DNA of 64,000 nt from Durusdinium trenchii (lineage: Eukaryota > Sar > Dinophyceae > Suessiales > Symbiodiniaceae): NCBI GenBank assembly GCA_963970005.1, contig CAXAMN010018891.1, forward strand, positions 305,109 through 369,108, read 5' to 3'. A program made the position numbers and the translations under genes. Each line of letters starts with the position of its first letter. The first letter of the stretch is position 1. The notes beneath the pieces are model-generated. The model made no database searches, was not told the DNA's origin, and saw only the letters and a program-made list of their open reading frames with translations. Positions 9,240 through 20,780 of the stretch are shown piece by piece.

Positions 9240-12033
9240 TGGTGTCCTCAACCCATCGGGTAGCATCTTCGTCTTCCTTCTGCCGTCTCCTAGGGCTTTC
9301 CAGCATGTCGCAGGCCGCGGCGGCAGCCGCTGCTTGGACCTGCCAGGTTTGCGCTCAAAAGGCTCAGAGGAGGGTAGAAGGCCATCAGTAATATCAGTAT
9401 CGTGTTCAAATCTCAAAGCCACCTCTGCCAGCTCCTGTCCGAATTCCTGTCAGAACCATCAACATAGCTGCTTGACAAGCTTTTTAGTTAGATCCCAGTC
9501 CTTTGCATCATCATCAAGCGCGGGCCTTAAATGCAGCCCTAAACCACTTCTGTCACGGCAATAGTGAGAAAAGCATGTTGCCACAGGTCAGAAAAGGTCA
9601 TCAGTCCGGATTTGAATCTTCTCTTTCAACTATGTCAAGGGCTCAACTGCATCATCACCGCCTCCTTCATACTCTTCTAGATAGTTCCGGCCTAGTGAAT
9701 GGTAGACTGCGACCGGCTCTCCAAAGCTGGACTACTTCCAAGCCATTTCTGACCTTCGTGTAATGCAACTGCACACTGGGTACCCTGCACTCTGATTTGA
9801 TGCTGTCGAGATCACGTTCGAAGGCCTTCATCCCTGCTGACAGTCCCTGAACCTGCAAGCTTTCCATGCTGCCATTACGTCATGATCCTGGTTTCCATGT
9901 CAAAGGAATTGAGTCTAGCAATTTATTGGCTTTCAGATGCTTTCAGCATTGGCCATCAAAAGCTGCCTGCATCTTTGCTATTCTTTCTGCTGGCTGTAGC
10001 CTCAGACAAAGCAGGAGTCTTATCAAATGCCAAACAAGCTCACTTGAAAGCATCATCTACTCAAAAAGGCGTTGTCCTTTGAGGCACCAGCTCGCGCTGA
10101 AGGACTTGGGCAGCATCGGGTTGCCCCGACCGCATCAAAGATGCACAAAGAAAGTGCAAGGTCGAAATGCCCTCTCCGCACTTAAAGTCTCGTAGGGCCA
10201 AAAGGGAGCCAATGGCAATCGCCTTAGCTCCCTTTGTCGAATCCCCGTGGTTGATGAAGTTGCCGAGCTGGAGCGCAAGCAACATGACATTACGCAACAT
10301 ACCAGACTTCTGGATTGCCAAACAGGCAGCCCGAATTCTGGCTAAGCTTCTCATGGTCGACTTGAATTGCAGGCGTACATTGCGCGCAATACAAAGCACT
10401 CTGACTCTTGCTGAGGCTCGGTTCAACAGGGTCAAAGGCATGACCATCTGCTCAACATCTCGAAGCTTTTGGCATGCCTCCGGTGAGCTATGCTCTCGAA
10501 GCTTCTTGGCTTCATCCTGCGTTGGAATCGCTTCTAGAATCTGCTCCAAGTCATCACTGCTTATGCGATCGTCCTCCCATTGCAAACTGCTGAGGACACG
10601 CACCAGTTCAGTTGTGCTGGTTGGCATTCGCTTTAAAACGATTGCAATATTGCGAGCTCGATGGTCGCTCAGAACTTTTGTTCCGATGTTGCGCATCTGA
10701 GCCTTGCTCAAAACGCCAGAAGAGCGACGCTGAAGTTGAGAACCTTTGGTCTTCTCAGCTTCAAGAATTTTGGAGAGCGCATTGAAATCTATCGCACTGC
10801 ATGTGTTTGCCCTGCGTCTACTCTCCTCACTGAAGATGGTCCCTTCAGCATCTGCAATGTCAACTTGCTTCCAGTACAATTTCTTGTGAAATGGTGCCTT
10901 GCTTTCAGCCTTGGCCGGTCCTTGGCCTTGGCCGGGCCCCAGGCCCTTTGGAGGACCGCCTTTGGGAGGAGGGCCTGGTCCTCCTCCCTTTGTTGGAGGA
11001 CCACCTTTGGGACCGCCCTTTCCGGTTCCCTTTGGCCCACCTTTGGGAACACCTTTGGGACCGCCTTTCGCCTTGCCTTTCCCCTTTCCAGCCACCTGCG
11101 GAGTCTGCAGAGCTGATGGATCTTGCAATTTAGCCTCTTCTTTGGGCTCCGGATTCGCCTCATCTTTTGGTCTGGACGGCGAGGCCTTCGGGCTCGAAGA
11201 AGGTAAAGGAGGACCTTTACCTTTTCCCTTTGGAGGGCCCTTGGATGGTTTTGTTTCACTCTTCAATGGGCTTAGGTCTCTTTTGCTTGGCAGGCTCTCA
11301 GACTCCCTTAAGTCCTTCTCTGCTTTCAAAGAGGCAATGCTTGGCATTGAGCAAATATCATCCTCCTCAATTGAGCCTTCATTGTTCTCCTTTTCCTGCT
11401 TCATCTTTTCTTCCATATCGCAATCAGGCTTGATCTTTGATGTCAACCCTTCACACCAGAGCAACTCAGCATTGTCTTCAATCCTGTCCTCTTGCTCCGG
11501 TTCAATCTGCAGGGATGAAACAGTGTGCTCAATCCTGCGAACATCCTCCCTCAGCTCAGCGACTTCTCGCTCAAGGCGTACCGTGCGCTCTGGCATAGCG
11601 AGGGCCTCAGCGTCGGGCTCACACTCGTCTGGCACCAGTCGTTCACCCTCGGAAGCTTGTCTGGGCCGCCTCTCCACTCCAAGCTGAAGTTGAAGTGCCG
11701 CTGTAGCGGAAGCCAATCTTGATGTGGCTGATGCCAATTCTGCCGGTTGCTCTTGGCTCAGAGCTCCGAGAGTTCCGAGAGCCCCGTGTTTTGGCAACTC
11801 TGAATTCTTTGTTTCAGCCGCCAATGGGACTTGTGTTCTGAACTCTGTGACGTTCTGAGCCATGTTTCCTTCTGGCAGCTGTGGACTTGGCGCTGCCTCC
11901 ATGGTTGCTTGTGGTGGAGCCACAGAAGCCCCACTGCGAAATGCCGTGGAGGAAGTTCTTGGCAACACACCTGTTGCAGCCTGCCTGGCAAGACTTAGAT
12001 GTAACCACTTGGCTGACCAGCACATGACCGAAT
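9240..12033 (-). CDS. Formin (FH2-domain actin nucleator), multi-exon
   Basis: The large first exon, 12033-10088, codes 646 in-frame residues from the ATG at 12025. Residues 1-150 include a short coiled coil (LEREVAELREDVRRIEHTV). About 250-375 is a low-complexity K/G/P segment with GGPKG repeats in place of a classical polyproline FH1. From about residue 380 comes FH2: the lasso PFHKKLYWKQVD, then the core with MLRNVMLLALQLGNFINHG, the diagnostic FH2 signature. FH2 dimers nucleate and processively cap actin filaments. The exon ends CTG|GTGCC. The next exon is 9852-9791 (starts VQGLSAGMKAFERD, phase 0, AG|G acceptor). Likely later exons start at 9446 (EFGQELAEVALRFEHD) and about 9330-9240 (RRRQKEDEDATRWVED). 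Exons between 9791 and 9446 are unresolved. Confidence 0.9.
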
Positions 12034-12035
12034 CT
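12034..12035 (-). promoter_or_regulatory. Candidate spliced-leader acceptor of the formin gene
   Basis: On the minus strand GGGGTTTCAG precedes ATTCGGTC and the ATG at 12025, leaving only 8 nt of 5' UTR after the AG. Dinoflagellate mRNAs receive a 22-nt leader by trans-splicing. An AG this close to the start of a very long first exon fits that, but a cis intron cannot be excluded. Confidence 0.5.
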
Positions 12036-13207
12036 GAAACCCCTGTCCTTTGCAGTACATGGCGCGCACGATCAAGAACTGCCTATGCAAAGATGCAGAC
12101 ACTGCATGCAATTCCAGATAATTTGGGTCAAGTGAAATCGATTTAATACTAGTACTATTCACATCCATGAAGTCCGTTGTACCCTTCTACACCTGAACAA
12201 TTTAACCTTGGACGTCGATCTACGGCAGATACATGTCTTAGAAGATGAAAGACTCCTTCTGTCCACTCCTGTCAAACAGGCAACATGGGAATGCAAGCAC
12301 GAGTCACAGTGCGACGATCATTGTGGAGTCGCTTTAGGGTTCACTGAAAACTGTCCAGTAATGAGTGGTGGCAAGTGACAAAACAGGAAAAAATACTCTT
12401 GCCTGCGCTGTGGCAGAAACTCTTGAAGGGGAGTGCTGCCTTAGCAAAGCAAAGCGCCTTCATCTCAATTGTCCATGTCAAACTCTTCAATAGACAGATT
12501 AGTTGCCTCTGAAGCATCCCTCCATCTGGAGCAAGACACCTGAGTCAGACGGAAAAGTATGTCTCCAAATGGTCCACAACCAGAATCACCAAATAAAAGA
12601 ATAACGTAACATAATGCATTCAACTGAGGAGTGCACACAACTGGGGCTCTGGAACGTGTGAACATTTGATTGTCTATTGTAGCCTCCAACATCCAACACA
12701 CACCAGGGAAAGAAATGAACAATGTGAAAGTTGAACACATAGACATACAGTGACATACATAGACATACTACTACACTACTGACCTACTCTCCTGGTACCT
12801 ATCGTACTACTTGTGCCCAAACGTGCGCGAAACAAGCTATGTGTCGCGTGAACGCACCTGCAATCCGCTGGCAATGCTGACGGAGTGTGTGTCATGACCT
12901 GCAAGGTGATCGTGAGAAGAAAGACGAGCCAGAACTGAAACTCGCTAAGCCGGTCCAAGGACACAGTTCTGTCCAGCCTGCACCTCTTGCACCAGGTGCT
13001 GCTGGGGCAGGTGTCGCATCAGACCTTGAAAAGCCACACGAAAAGCTCAACAAAGCTTCGCGGCATGCTTTTGACTGCTTTTATCTTGGCATGGTGCGGT
13101 TTTCCCAAAGCCCGGCGGGCACGGTCTAGGACAGCCTGCAAAGTGTCCACAAGCTTCACAAAAACGACGCAAATGCAGAATCTTTGGCCTGAGCCCGTGG
13201 AACCGCG
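12036..13207. other. Intergenic stretch upstream of the formin gene
   Basis: No frame longer than about 95 codons and no motif. Presumably the 3' flank of the next minus-strand gene plus spacer. Confidence 0.4.
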
Positions 13208-15542
13208 TTAGCTGCCGCTGCCGCCTCCAGCAAAGGAGAGAGAAGGAAAGACTTGAGAAAGAACCCCAAGCGACTGGCGATCTGGTACCTTTCTGTTCTC
13301 TGGCACCACAGCCCTTTCCATCGTCATCTGCGTTGCCACCATCGTCTGGGAAGCGGGCAGGCCTCCAGGACAATCGAAAACAAACACAAGAAACAGGGAC
13401 ATCTCCTGAACAACCGCAAAATGACCTGATAGCGCCTTGCCTTCAGGCAGCACAAACCGTGCAGTTGCTGGCAGCTTAGCCGCCTAAAAAAGATGCTACA
13501 GCCAACTAACCTTGCTTTTCAAACCTGGCTTTTCCACAGAAGCAAAGAGTCTAGTCTCTAGTCTAGAAGCTTCACTGTCCCAGAGTATCCTTGTCTAAAA
13601 GACTGAAAGCAAGGCCAAGGTAAGAACCAGCGCTTGCAGTTCCGCTCCAGGAATATTGTTCTTGCCTTAAAGATTTCGCTGACTGCACTGACAAAGAAGC
13701 AGCCTTCGACCGTCACTTTGCAGCCACAGCTTGGTCCGCTGCTCAAATCAAGACCCTTGGCAAGCGAGGCAAAATTGCAGCACATGAGCAGACAACCACC
13801 CAAAAACGCTGTATCTCGCCTTGAGTGCTGGGAGGCAATCTGTCAATGATCTACAACCTGTGAAAAAGTCGCACATATAAACTATGTCAGTAGTTGTGCA
13901 AAAACTCTGCCCGTGCCATTCAAACTGAGATCAGGACCCTCCGCTCCGCATCCTACATCACTCAGATGCAAAACCTCAGTCTCGTGCGACTCATGTGGGA
14001 CTCGTTTGGCGTTTCTCCGATCCTCTGCATGTGATTGCTGAGACTGGTGCTGCATTGCAGTTTCTCCTCTGGACGGCCCTTGCCACCAAGGTCACACCAA
14101 CGTCGCCCAGCCTCAAACATCAGAGCACCGCGGACCAACGATCGAGGTGAGCAAACCGGATTCTCGCACTCTGGGAAATCGGCGGATTTGCAGATAAAGC
14201 CAAATCATACCTGAACTGTCAGCTTTACTGAGTGTGTTTCGCATGCAGCCCTGCATGCGTCATCATTGTGCTTACGGCAGTGTTCATGCTTTCAGGCAGC
14301 AACTTCTCTGCCACAGGCCCTCCGTTCTTCCTTTTGCCAAGTGGCTCCACAAGACTGGAGTCCAGTGGAAAAAACTTTAAGGCGAGCTCCTGAATCACAA
14401 ATCGCCAGGTGTTCCTGTTGATCTGTTCCCTTGTGTCTAACGACACATGTTGTTTGTAGTTTTTGGTGCCAAAATAGATCCGGTCCTCAGCTCCTCCTGG
14501 ACCAATTTGGTTCTGGGACAAGTGCAAGGACCTCCGACGTCGATCCGGGTCCACCGTCGACGGTGACTCCATCCGGGTCCCACAGGTCCGACCTTAAGAC
14601 GTGACCACCGAAGTGTTCACGTATCCATGCCAAGCACTCTGCCAAGGCAGCCTTGGTCGCCAAAAAGGGTGTCCTGTGGCCGAAGAGAATCTCACACAGG
14701 GCTGGAATCTTGTATTGAAATACGTTCTTTGAACCCTAAAGTGTTGTGGTTGCAAGAGCAAGTCATCTCCATGATAAGCTCTCTGAACTCCCGGCTGCAG
14801 CAGTGTCAGTCAGACAGTTGCCTGACAAATCCTTGTGGGCACAGGTTTCGCGCAGCAGAACATGAAATGTTCAACCTCAGCCATCCCAAGGGATTGAGCG
14901 TCAGACAATGTGCTGGATTCGGATTCCTCCACGGCTGTAGCAATCTTCACATGCACTGACTCTCAGTTTGGGATCCATGAAACATGCAACTGTGCCAGCC
15001 TGTATGCAAGCCATCAAGCGGTGGTCTTCTGGCAAACCTGTCTCGAGCTAGAAGTTCAATCAGGTTGAGCTTTCGGTCGAAGGGCAAATTGCACTGCTCA
15101 CATTTTTGACATTTTTTGGCTGAACAAGAGTTCCTTGCAACTCAAGGCGAGCACTCCACAGAAGCAGACAGCAAAGATGCCACAAACCTCTCACCAGTTC
15201 CAAGTCTAACGACATGATGAACGGGAGATTGGCAAAACTTGTTTGCACCACCACATGCACATGCAGCATCTGTCCTGCTGAAAGCCTGGTCCCCGAGCTG
15301 CCGCCCAGTTGCCAACACCTTTGTCAAGTCAAGTCATGCAAAACAATCACCTGTTTGAGAGCTGTCAGGATCTTGGGCAACTGGCACAGATTTGAATGCT
15401 TCTCAGGGACAACAAACACAAAACGACAGTTGGCCTCCTCAGACTGCACCAGGACACCCTCCAGCCGCGCATTAGCGAGCCACTCTTCCAACTGCGCAAC
15501 GAACTTGCATGTAACTAATGTGTGAACACATGTGAGCACCAA
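13208..15542 (-). CDS. Unrecognised multi-exon gene with Cys-pair motifs
   Basis: Several minus-strand stret​ches look coding and lie in order: about 15510-15330 (FVAQLEEWLANARLEG then RFVFVVPEKHSNLCQLPKI); about 15290-15180 (HHVVRLGTGERFVASLL); about 15125-15010, starting after an AG|G acceptor with NSCSAKKCQKCEQCN, a run of Cys pairs that could bind zinc; about 15000-14930 (ACIQAGTVACFMDPK, another ACEDC pair); about 14710-14550 (IPALCEILFGHRTPFLATK); about 14500-14270 (RIYFGTKNYKQHVSL and NTWRFVIQELALKFF); and about 13770-13650. I do not recognise the family. Exon limits are approximate and the order is inferred from strand and spacing. It may be one gene or two. Confidence 0.5.
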
Positions 15543-15567
15543 CTCAACATTTGTGAGTTTGTGTGCT

Positions 15568-15979
15568 TGTGTGTGTGTGTGTGCCCCTTGTAGTCACAGG
15601 GATTCCGTTGAATTGTTTCTATTTACTTCAGCAGGGGGCTCTCGGAGCCTGCGTGAGACGAAAGCCAACGAAGACTTTCATGCAGTGCTTGTGTAAACGT
15701 ACCTGCTTGGTGCACCTGGGCGCATTATAAGTCGCGGCTGGTGGCCACCCTTCTTCCTCTTCCTTTTCTTTGTAAAGGGCTAGTGAGCTCCGCAGATGTG
15801 CACGGACCGCCGTCATCTTGTTCGACCCGTGATCGCCGATTGGTTTCTTCCGCTTGGGCCATTTCTCCGTTTGAGGACCCCAAGGCTCCAGTGGTTTCCT
15901 ACTTGTACTCTTAGGAAATGGTACCCTAGGCCGGCGTGTGGCACCGCTGTCATGTCAGTATGCATATCCATAAGTGTGT
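15568..15979. repeat. 0.41-kb direct repeat, copy 1
   Basis: Starts in a TG run, continues GCCCCTTGTAGTCACAGGGA, and ends near ATATCCATAAGTGTGT. It matches 16625-17039 in the same orientation with scattered substitutions. The copies start 1.06 kb apart. No coding motif. Confidence 0.9.
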
Positions 15980-16624
15980 CTCTCCCAGTGAGAGTCCGGG
16001 ATGAGCCCGTAGAGTGCCTCCCGTGGACCCGTCGAACGGGTGTCTGTCGTTATCTCTGCTGGCTGGAGATGTACGTGTCCGGAGCGGACGGCAGATGGCT
16101 CATGCCACAAGAACTTAGATGTTTGTCTCATCTTTGGAGTTCCAAGTTGGCTCATGCCTTTACGTGACCGCAGCGGTCAAAGCAGCCAGCCATTTCGGCA
16201 GGGCACAAGGTGCCCACAGCGGTCAAAGCAAGTTTAAGGTTCATTGGAACGTCGAGACCTTGGGTGCACATACAGCGTTTACATTCAAACGAGGCAGGTT
16301 TTCCTAGGTCGTTGTAATGAGGTTTGGCTTCATCGGTTTCGGTCCCCTCCATGTGGTTCCCCTTTTCATCCTTTCCCCTTTACCTATTTCTTTTCTCTTC
16401 TTTTCTTTCATGTCTTCCCTTGCTTCATGTCCTGTCAGCTCATCTCTTTCCTTCTTTTGCGTGCACACTGCCCGGCCCTTAGTTTGTACATGCACCACCT
16501 ACTTTCAAATCAGGTTTCAGGTCTGTCCCGTCTTGTCCTCTTCATGTCTTCATTCTTTTGTCTTCTGCGCGCACACTCACACCTTTGCCCGGACCTTAGT
16601 GCTTCTCGCCTCCCCTCGGGGAGG

Positions 16625-17039
16625 CGTGTGTGTGTGTGTGTGCCCCTTGTAGTTACAGGAATTCCGTTGAGTTGCTTCTATTTACTTCAGCAGGGGGCTC
16701 TCGGAGCCTGCATGAGACGAGAGCCAACGAAGACTCTCATGCAGTGCTTGTGTAAACGTACCTGCTTGGTGCACCTGGGCGCATTATAAGCCGCGGCTGG
16801 CGGCCACCCTTCTTCCTCTTCCTTTTCTTTGTAAAGGGCTAGTGAGCTCCGCAGATGTGCACGCACCGCCGTCATCTTGTTCGACCCATGATCGCCGATT
16901 GGCTTCTTCCGCTTTGGGCCATTTCTCCGTTTGAGGACCCCGAGGCTCCAGTGGTTTCCTACTTGTACTCTTAGGAAATGGTACCCTAGGCCGGCGTGTG
17001 GCACCGCTGTCAAGTCAGTACGCATATCCATGAGTGTGT
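16625..17039. repeat. 0.41-kb direct repeat, copy 2
   Basis: Second copy of 15568-15979. The 0.65 kb between the copies has no protein motif, and the copies do not end in TG...CA, so LTR status is unproven. Confidence 0.9.
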
Positions 17040-17359
17040 GTGTGCGTTCCTTTCGCTTTGGCAAATGGACTTTGAAGAACCATGTCACAAGGTGCTCTAT
17101 TTGAATCACAAATCAAAGAAGTAGAATGCACATTAAATGTGTGCCTCGTCTGTGCCATCTGTTGTCCCAGACACCTGAGCCACAAAACAATCAATCTGCC
17201 CAATTGAGGCCGGTGTCCAAAGCCCTTTAAAATGAGAGCGCCTGGGGCAACCAAAGGTGCCGAGCACTCCGAGGGCATTCGGCTTCCATGAAGTGATGGC
17301 CACAAAAGGACAAGGTTTCTCAAAACAGCTTAATTGCAAAAGGAACCTACAGTAATAGC

Positions 17360-17404
17360 CATAGCCTCCACCCTAGAAGCGATGGCCTCCAACCTAATAG
17401 CGAT
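17360..17404. repeat. Dispersed 21-bp GATGGCCTCCAACC repeat, about two degenerate units
   Basis: ATAGCCTCCACCCTAGAAGC followed by GATGGCCTCCAACCTAATAGC; same family as at 3.37 and 37.27 kb. Confidence 0.7.
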
Positions 17405-18467
17405 ATTTTGAGAAAAAGAAAAGACTGTGTCTACAAAACAAAATTATGCTGAAACGGTTGACTACCGAAAACCTGCAAAATCAATGGTTTCGTGTTGTCC
17501 GCAAAATTTGGACACGATGCTTGTTGTACCTGGTTCTTGACTTGAAGAACGACTGCGATTTCCATGCACTCCAAAACATCACAAAACGACAGAATTATAT
17601 ATCAAACAAACACACACAATTTAAGTATATAAAGCATTGTCCCCATCCATGTGGATTTGGGGAAATCTCGGGAAAATGATATGTCCCACAGTAATCCAAA
17701 ATCCAAATCCACCTCTGTTAGGAAACATATCTTCCAGGAGAAACTGCATCAATGTCGTCACCACTCTAGAATTTGAGCTCCAGATCTGTCCACTCGGAAT
17801 GAGTCAAGATCGAGGACCACACAAGTCGCCTTTTGGATGAAAATACCAACTTGCCAGCCATTGCTGGGTTACACTGCCAACTTTGTGCAGTCCAAATCAA
17901 GCTGGCGGTACCCTGCTGATTTCGCAAAGGGCCTTCTTTGTGAATACCGACAGCAACTGCTTTTGCTGTGCCATCATTCTCAACAAGAAAACCAATCAGC
18001 CTGGCTGCCTGCGCGTTGTAGTGACGATAGATTCTATCTTGAACACTGTGTTGCAAACTGAGACCTGCGAATACCTGCGAGCCCATTCACCAACCCTTTT
18101 CTGACTGTCAAGAAGCTTGGCAGTATGCAAAATGTTCGCATCGCCCTTTGCCTTCCTGTGCCCGGCCGGCTGTGTATTCTCCTTTCGCGGTTCATTTCGT
18201 CCTCGCGGGTATGATTAAAGTGATCGACTTCGTTGAGGCTTATGGTGTTTCTCCTTTCGACAATGTGTTTATTCCCTCCTACACTTCTCCTTCGCGTCAT
18301 CTGCCCCGCAGCTGTGAATGTTATCATGTAGTGTACATACTGATGTCCCAGCCCAATTGTCTCACTTGGACATTGAAATACATCTGCCTACCCTTATGAT
18401 GTGCCTTACAGCCTAACTCTGAAATCTCAAGGATTCATTTTAAAAATGCAAATTACACCACCGTAGA
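17405..18467. other. Stretch without a supported gene
   Basis: A 106-codon minus frame (18086-17766) and an overlapping frame with CVVLDLDSFRVDRSG could be part of an exon, but no splice-consistent set emerged. Left uncalled. Confidence 0.3.
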
Positions 18468-20061
18468 CCCCAAACAGTTAAACTAGAGCTTGCGACGTCC
18501 AGAGCTGGGAGACAAATGTAAAGGATTGCAAGGCAGAGACGGACACAGCAGTACAGAGCGGGCGGACACATCTTAAGAAAGAATTGAGAAGCCCTAACAG
18601 TAAACCTTTTGGGGAATTATTCTTCAAGTGCGAACATGATGCTGGTCATGCTGCTCAATCAGCGGGCAGCTGACCACGTGAGGACAAGAAATAAAAGCAT
18701 GAGGATGATTCTTGGTGCCTGACGTATGCCCTCCGCCCCAACTGAACAGAGAGATCGCTGCCACGCCGCCGAAATCCAATCCGGTCATTCATCCAACGCT
18801 TGCCCGAAAAGGAAAACAAAGCTGAGAGAGTTACACAGTGTGGCAGCAATGCAATCCCGGAGACAGTCACGCACCCCTTTCAAAGGAGCAAGAACCTTTC
18901 ACACGCGAACCTGTTCCAGCGGACAGGGCAGAAAACAGCAGTGCAGGCACCAAACCTGAAAGACAAAAAGAAAGAAGTCACATGGGAGATAAATGAATAG
19001 AAATGCTACATGGCCAGCGGAAAAGGGCGGCAGCACCAGTGACAGACCCGGGAAACAAATGAATAGAAATGCTGCATGGCCAGCGGAAAAGGGCGGACGC
19101 AGTGACAGACCTCGAAAACAAATGAATAGAAATGTTGCATCGCCAGCGGAAAAAGGGCGGACACCAACAGTGACAGACCTGGGAGACTAATGAATAGAAA
19201 TGCTGAAAAGGGCGGACACCAGCAGTGACAGACCTGGGAGACAAATGAATGGAAATGCTACATGGCCAACGGAAAAGAGCGGACAGCAGCAGTAACGGAC
19301 CTGGGAAACAAATGAATGCTACATGGCACCAGCAGTGACGGACCTGGCAGACAAATGAATAGAAATGCTTCATGGCCAATACACAAGGACACACCAGTGA
19401 CAGACCTGCAAACGGAGAAGGGCGGACACCAGCAGTGACAGACCTGGGACATGAATAGAAATGCTGCATGGCCAGCGGAAAAGGGCAGAAATTAGCGGTG
19501 ACAAACATGGGAGACAAAAGAAGCGGGAGACAAATAAAAGGAAATGGGAGACAAATGCAAGGAAGTGGGAGACAAGCCAGCCGGGAACCGGACCACAAGC
19601 ACCCAGCCTGGAGACAAATGAAAAGAAGTGGGAGAGACATTCAAGGAAGTGGGAGACAAGCCGGCCGGGAACCCGAGCACAAGCGCCGAGAATGAAAGGA
19701 AGTGGGAGACAAGCCAGCCGGGAACCGAACCCCACCACAAGCACCCAGCCTGAGAGACAAATGAAAAGAAGTGGGAGACAAATGAACCCGACCACAAGCA
19801 CCCAACCTGGGAGACAAATGAAAGAATTGGGAGACAAGTGAAAAGAACTGGGAGACAAATGAAAGGAGAGCCGGGAACCCGACCACAAGCACCCAGCCTG
19901 GGGGGAAACAAATGAAAAGAACTGGGAGACAAATGAAAAGAACTGGGAGACAAATGAAAGGAAGTGGGAGACAAGCTGGCCGGGAACCCGACCAGACCAT
20001 CCAGCACCAAGGCGACCATTCTTTAAAGCATTGAGAACCCCTGACAGTAAACTGTTTGGGG
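18468..20061. repeat. Minisatellite block bracketed by CCCCAAACAGTT inverted motif
   Basis: The left bracket CCCCAAACAGTT is at 18468-18479 and its exact reverse complement AACTGTTTGGGG is at 20050-20061. Inside, about 18990-19460 is an array built on CAAATGAATAGAAATGCT plus GGAAAAGGGCGGACACCAGC and CAGTGACAGACCTGG. About 19500-20000 is a second array built on GAAGTGGGAGACAA plus GCCGGGAACCCGACCACAAG and CACCCAGCCTGG. A variant of the right-end hairpin (CCCTAACAGTAAACC...TTTTGGGG) also sits at 18592-18614. Long open frames across the arrays are products of repeat periodicity. Confidence 0.85.
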
Positions 20062-20780
20062 AAAAAAGCACTCAGAAATGATGACCAGGAAATGCAAAAG
20101 AAAGGCGTGAAAGGGCAAAAAAGCAGCTGGTCAAAAAGAGTGCATATCAAAAAGCTCAAGAATTCCAAAAGGAAGCCGCAAAAAATTAAACGCAAACAAA
20201 ACGCAAAACATCAGTTTAAAAAACACAAAAGAAAACGCAAAACAAATGCAAAAAACACACTAAATGCACATGCACAACCAAATTTCCCACACCACCTTTT
20301 TTGTGTGTTTTTGCGATGTTTGTGTGTTTTGTGTGCGATATGTGTACGTCATTTTTTGTGATTTGTGTGCGTGTTGTTTGCGTTTTTCGTTTTCTGGGCG
20401 TTTTCCCAAGGAAACGCACCAACAATGCACAAAAAATGCAAAACATCGCAAAAGGACTGGCAATCTAAAGGCACATAAAAAGCAAAAAAAGCAAATGCAA
20501 AGACCAGAACGTTTTGTGTGCTTTTGTCTTTTTTGCTTGCCTTGTTTTTGCATTTGTTTGCATTATGTGTGCATGTTTTGAACTTTTAAGTGGACAATTG
20601 CGGTGCTTTTTTGCGCGTGGTGTTTGCATTTTTTTCATTTCGACGCTTCCCTTGGTGACGTGTTTTTGTTTTCATCGTTTTCTGTGCATTTTTTGCAGCA
20701 TTGGTTTTGCATTGTGTTTGCCTTGTTTATGCTTTTATGTTTTGCTGTGTCATCAGAACTAGCTTTAATGCACATCATAA
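20062..20780. repeat. Low-complexity purine/pyrimidine-skewed, partly self-complementary tract
   Basis: The left part is A-rich (GCAAAAAACGCAAA words), the right part T-rich (TTTTGTGTG, TTTTTGCATTTG words), and A-rich words return near 20440-20500. Words in the two arms are reverse complements, so a long imperfect hairpin is possible. No gene. Confidence 0.6.

Noticed and set aside
10899..11687. 262-codon plus-strand frame rich in Gly, Pro and Ser
   Set aside because: It is the antisense of the Gly-Lys-Pro and Ser-rich part of the formin exon; codon bias alone keeps it open.
15568..17039. Direct repeats as LTRs of a retrotransposon
   Set aside because: Ends are not TG...CA, there is no primer site or polypurine tract, and the 0.65-kb interior has no coding motif; listed only as a direct repeat.
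18978..20195. Several 150-230-codon minus-strand frames full of CLPLPFICLP-type repeats
   Set aside because: They run through the minisatellite array; repeat periodicity, not protein coding, keeps them open.
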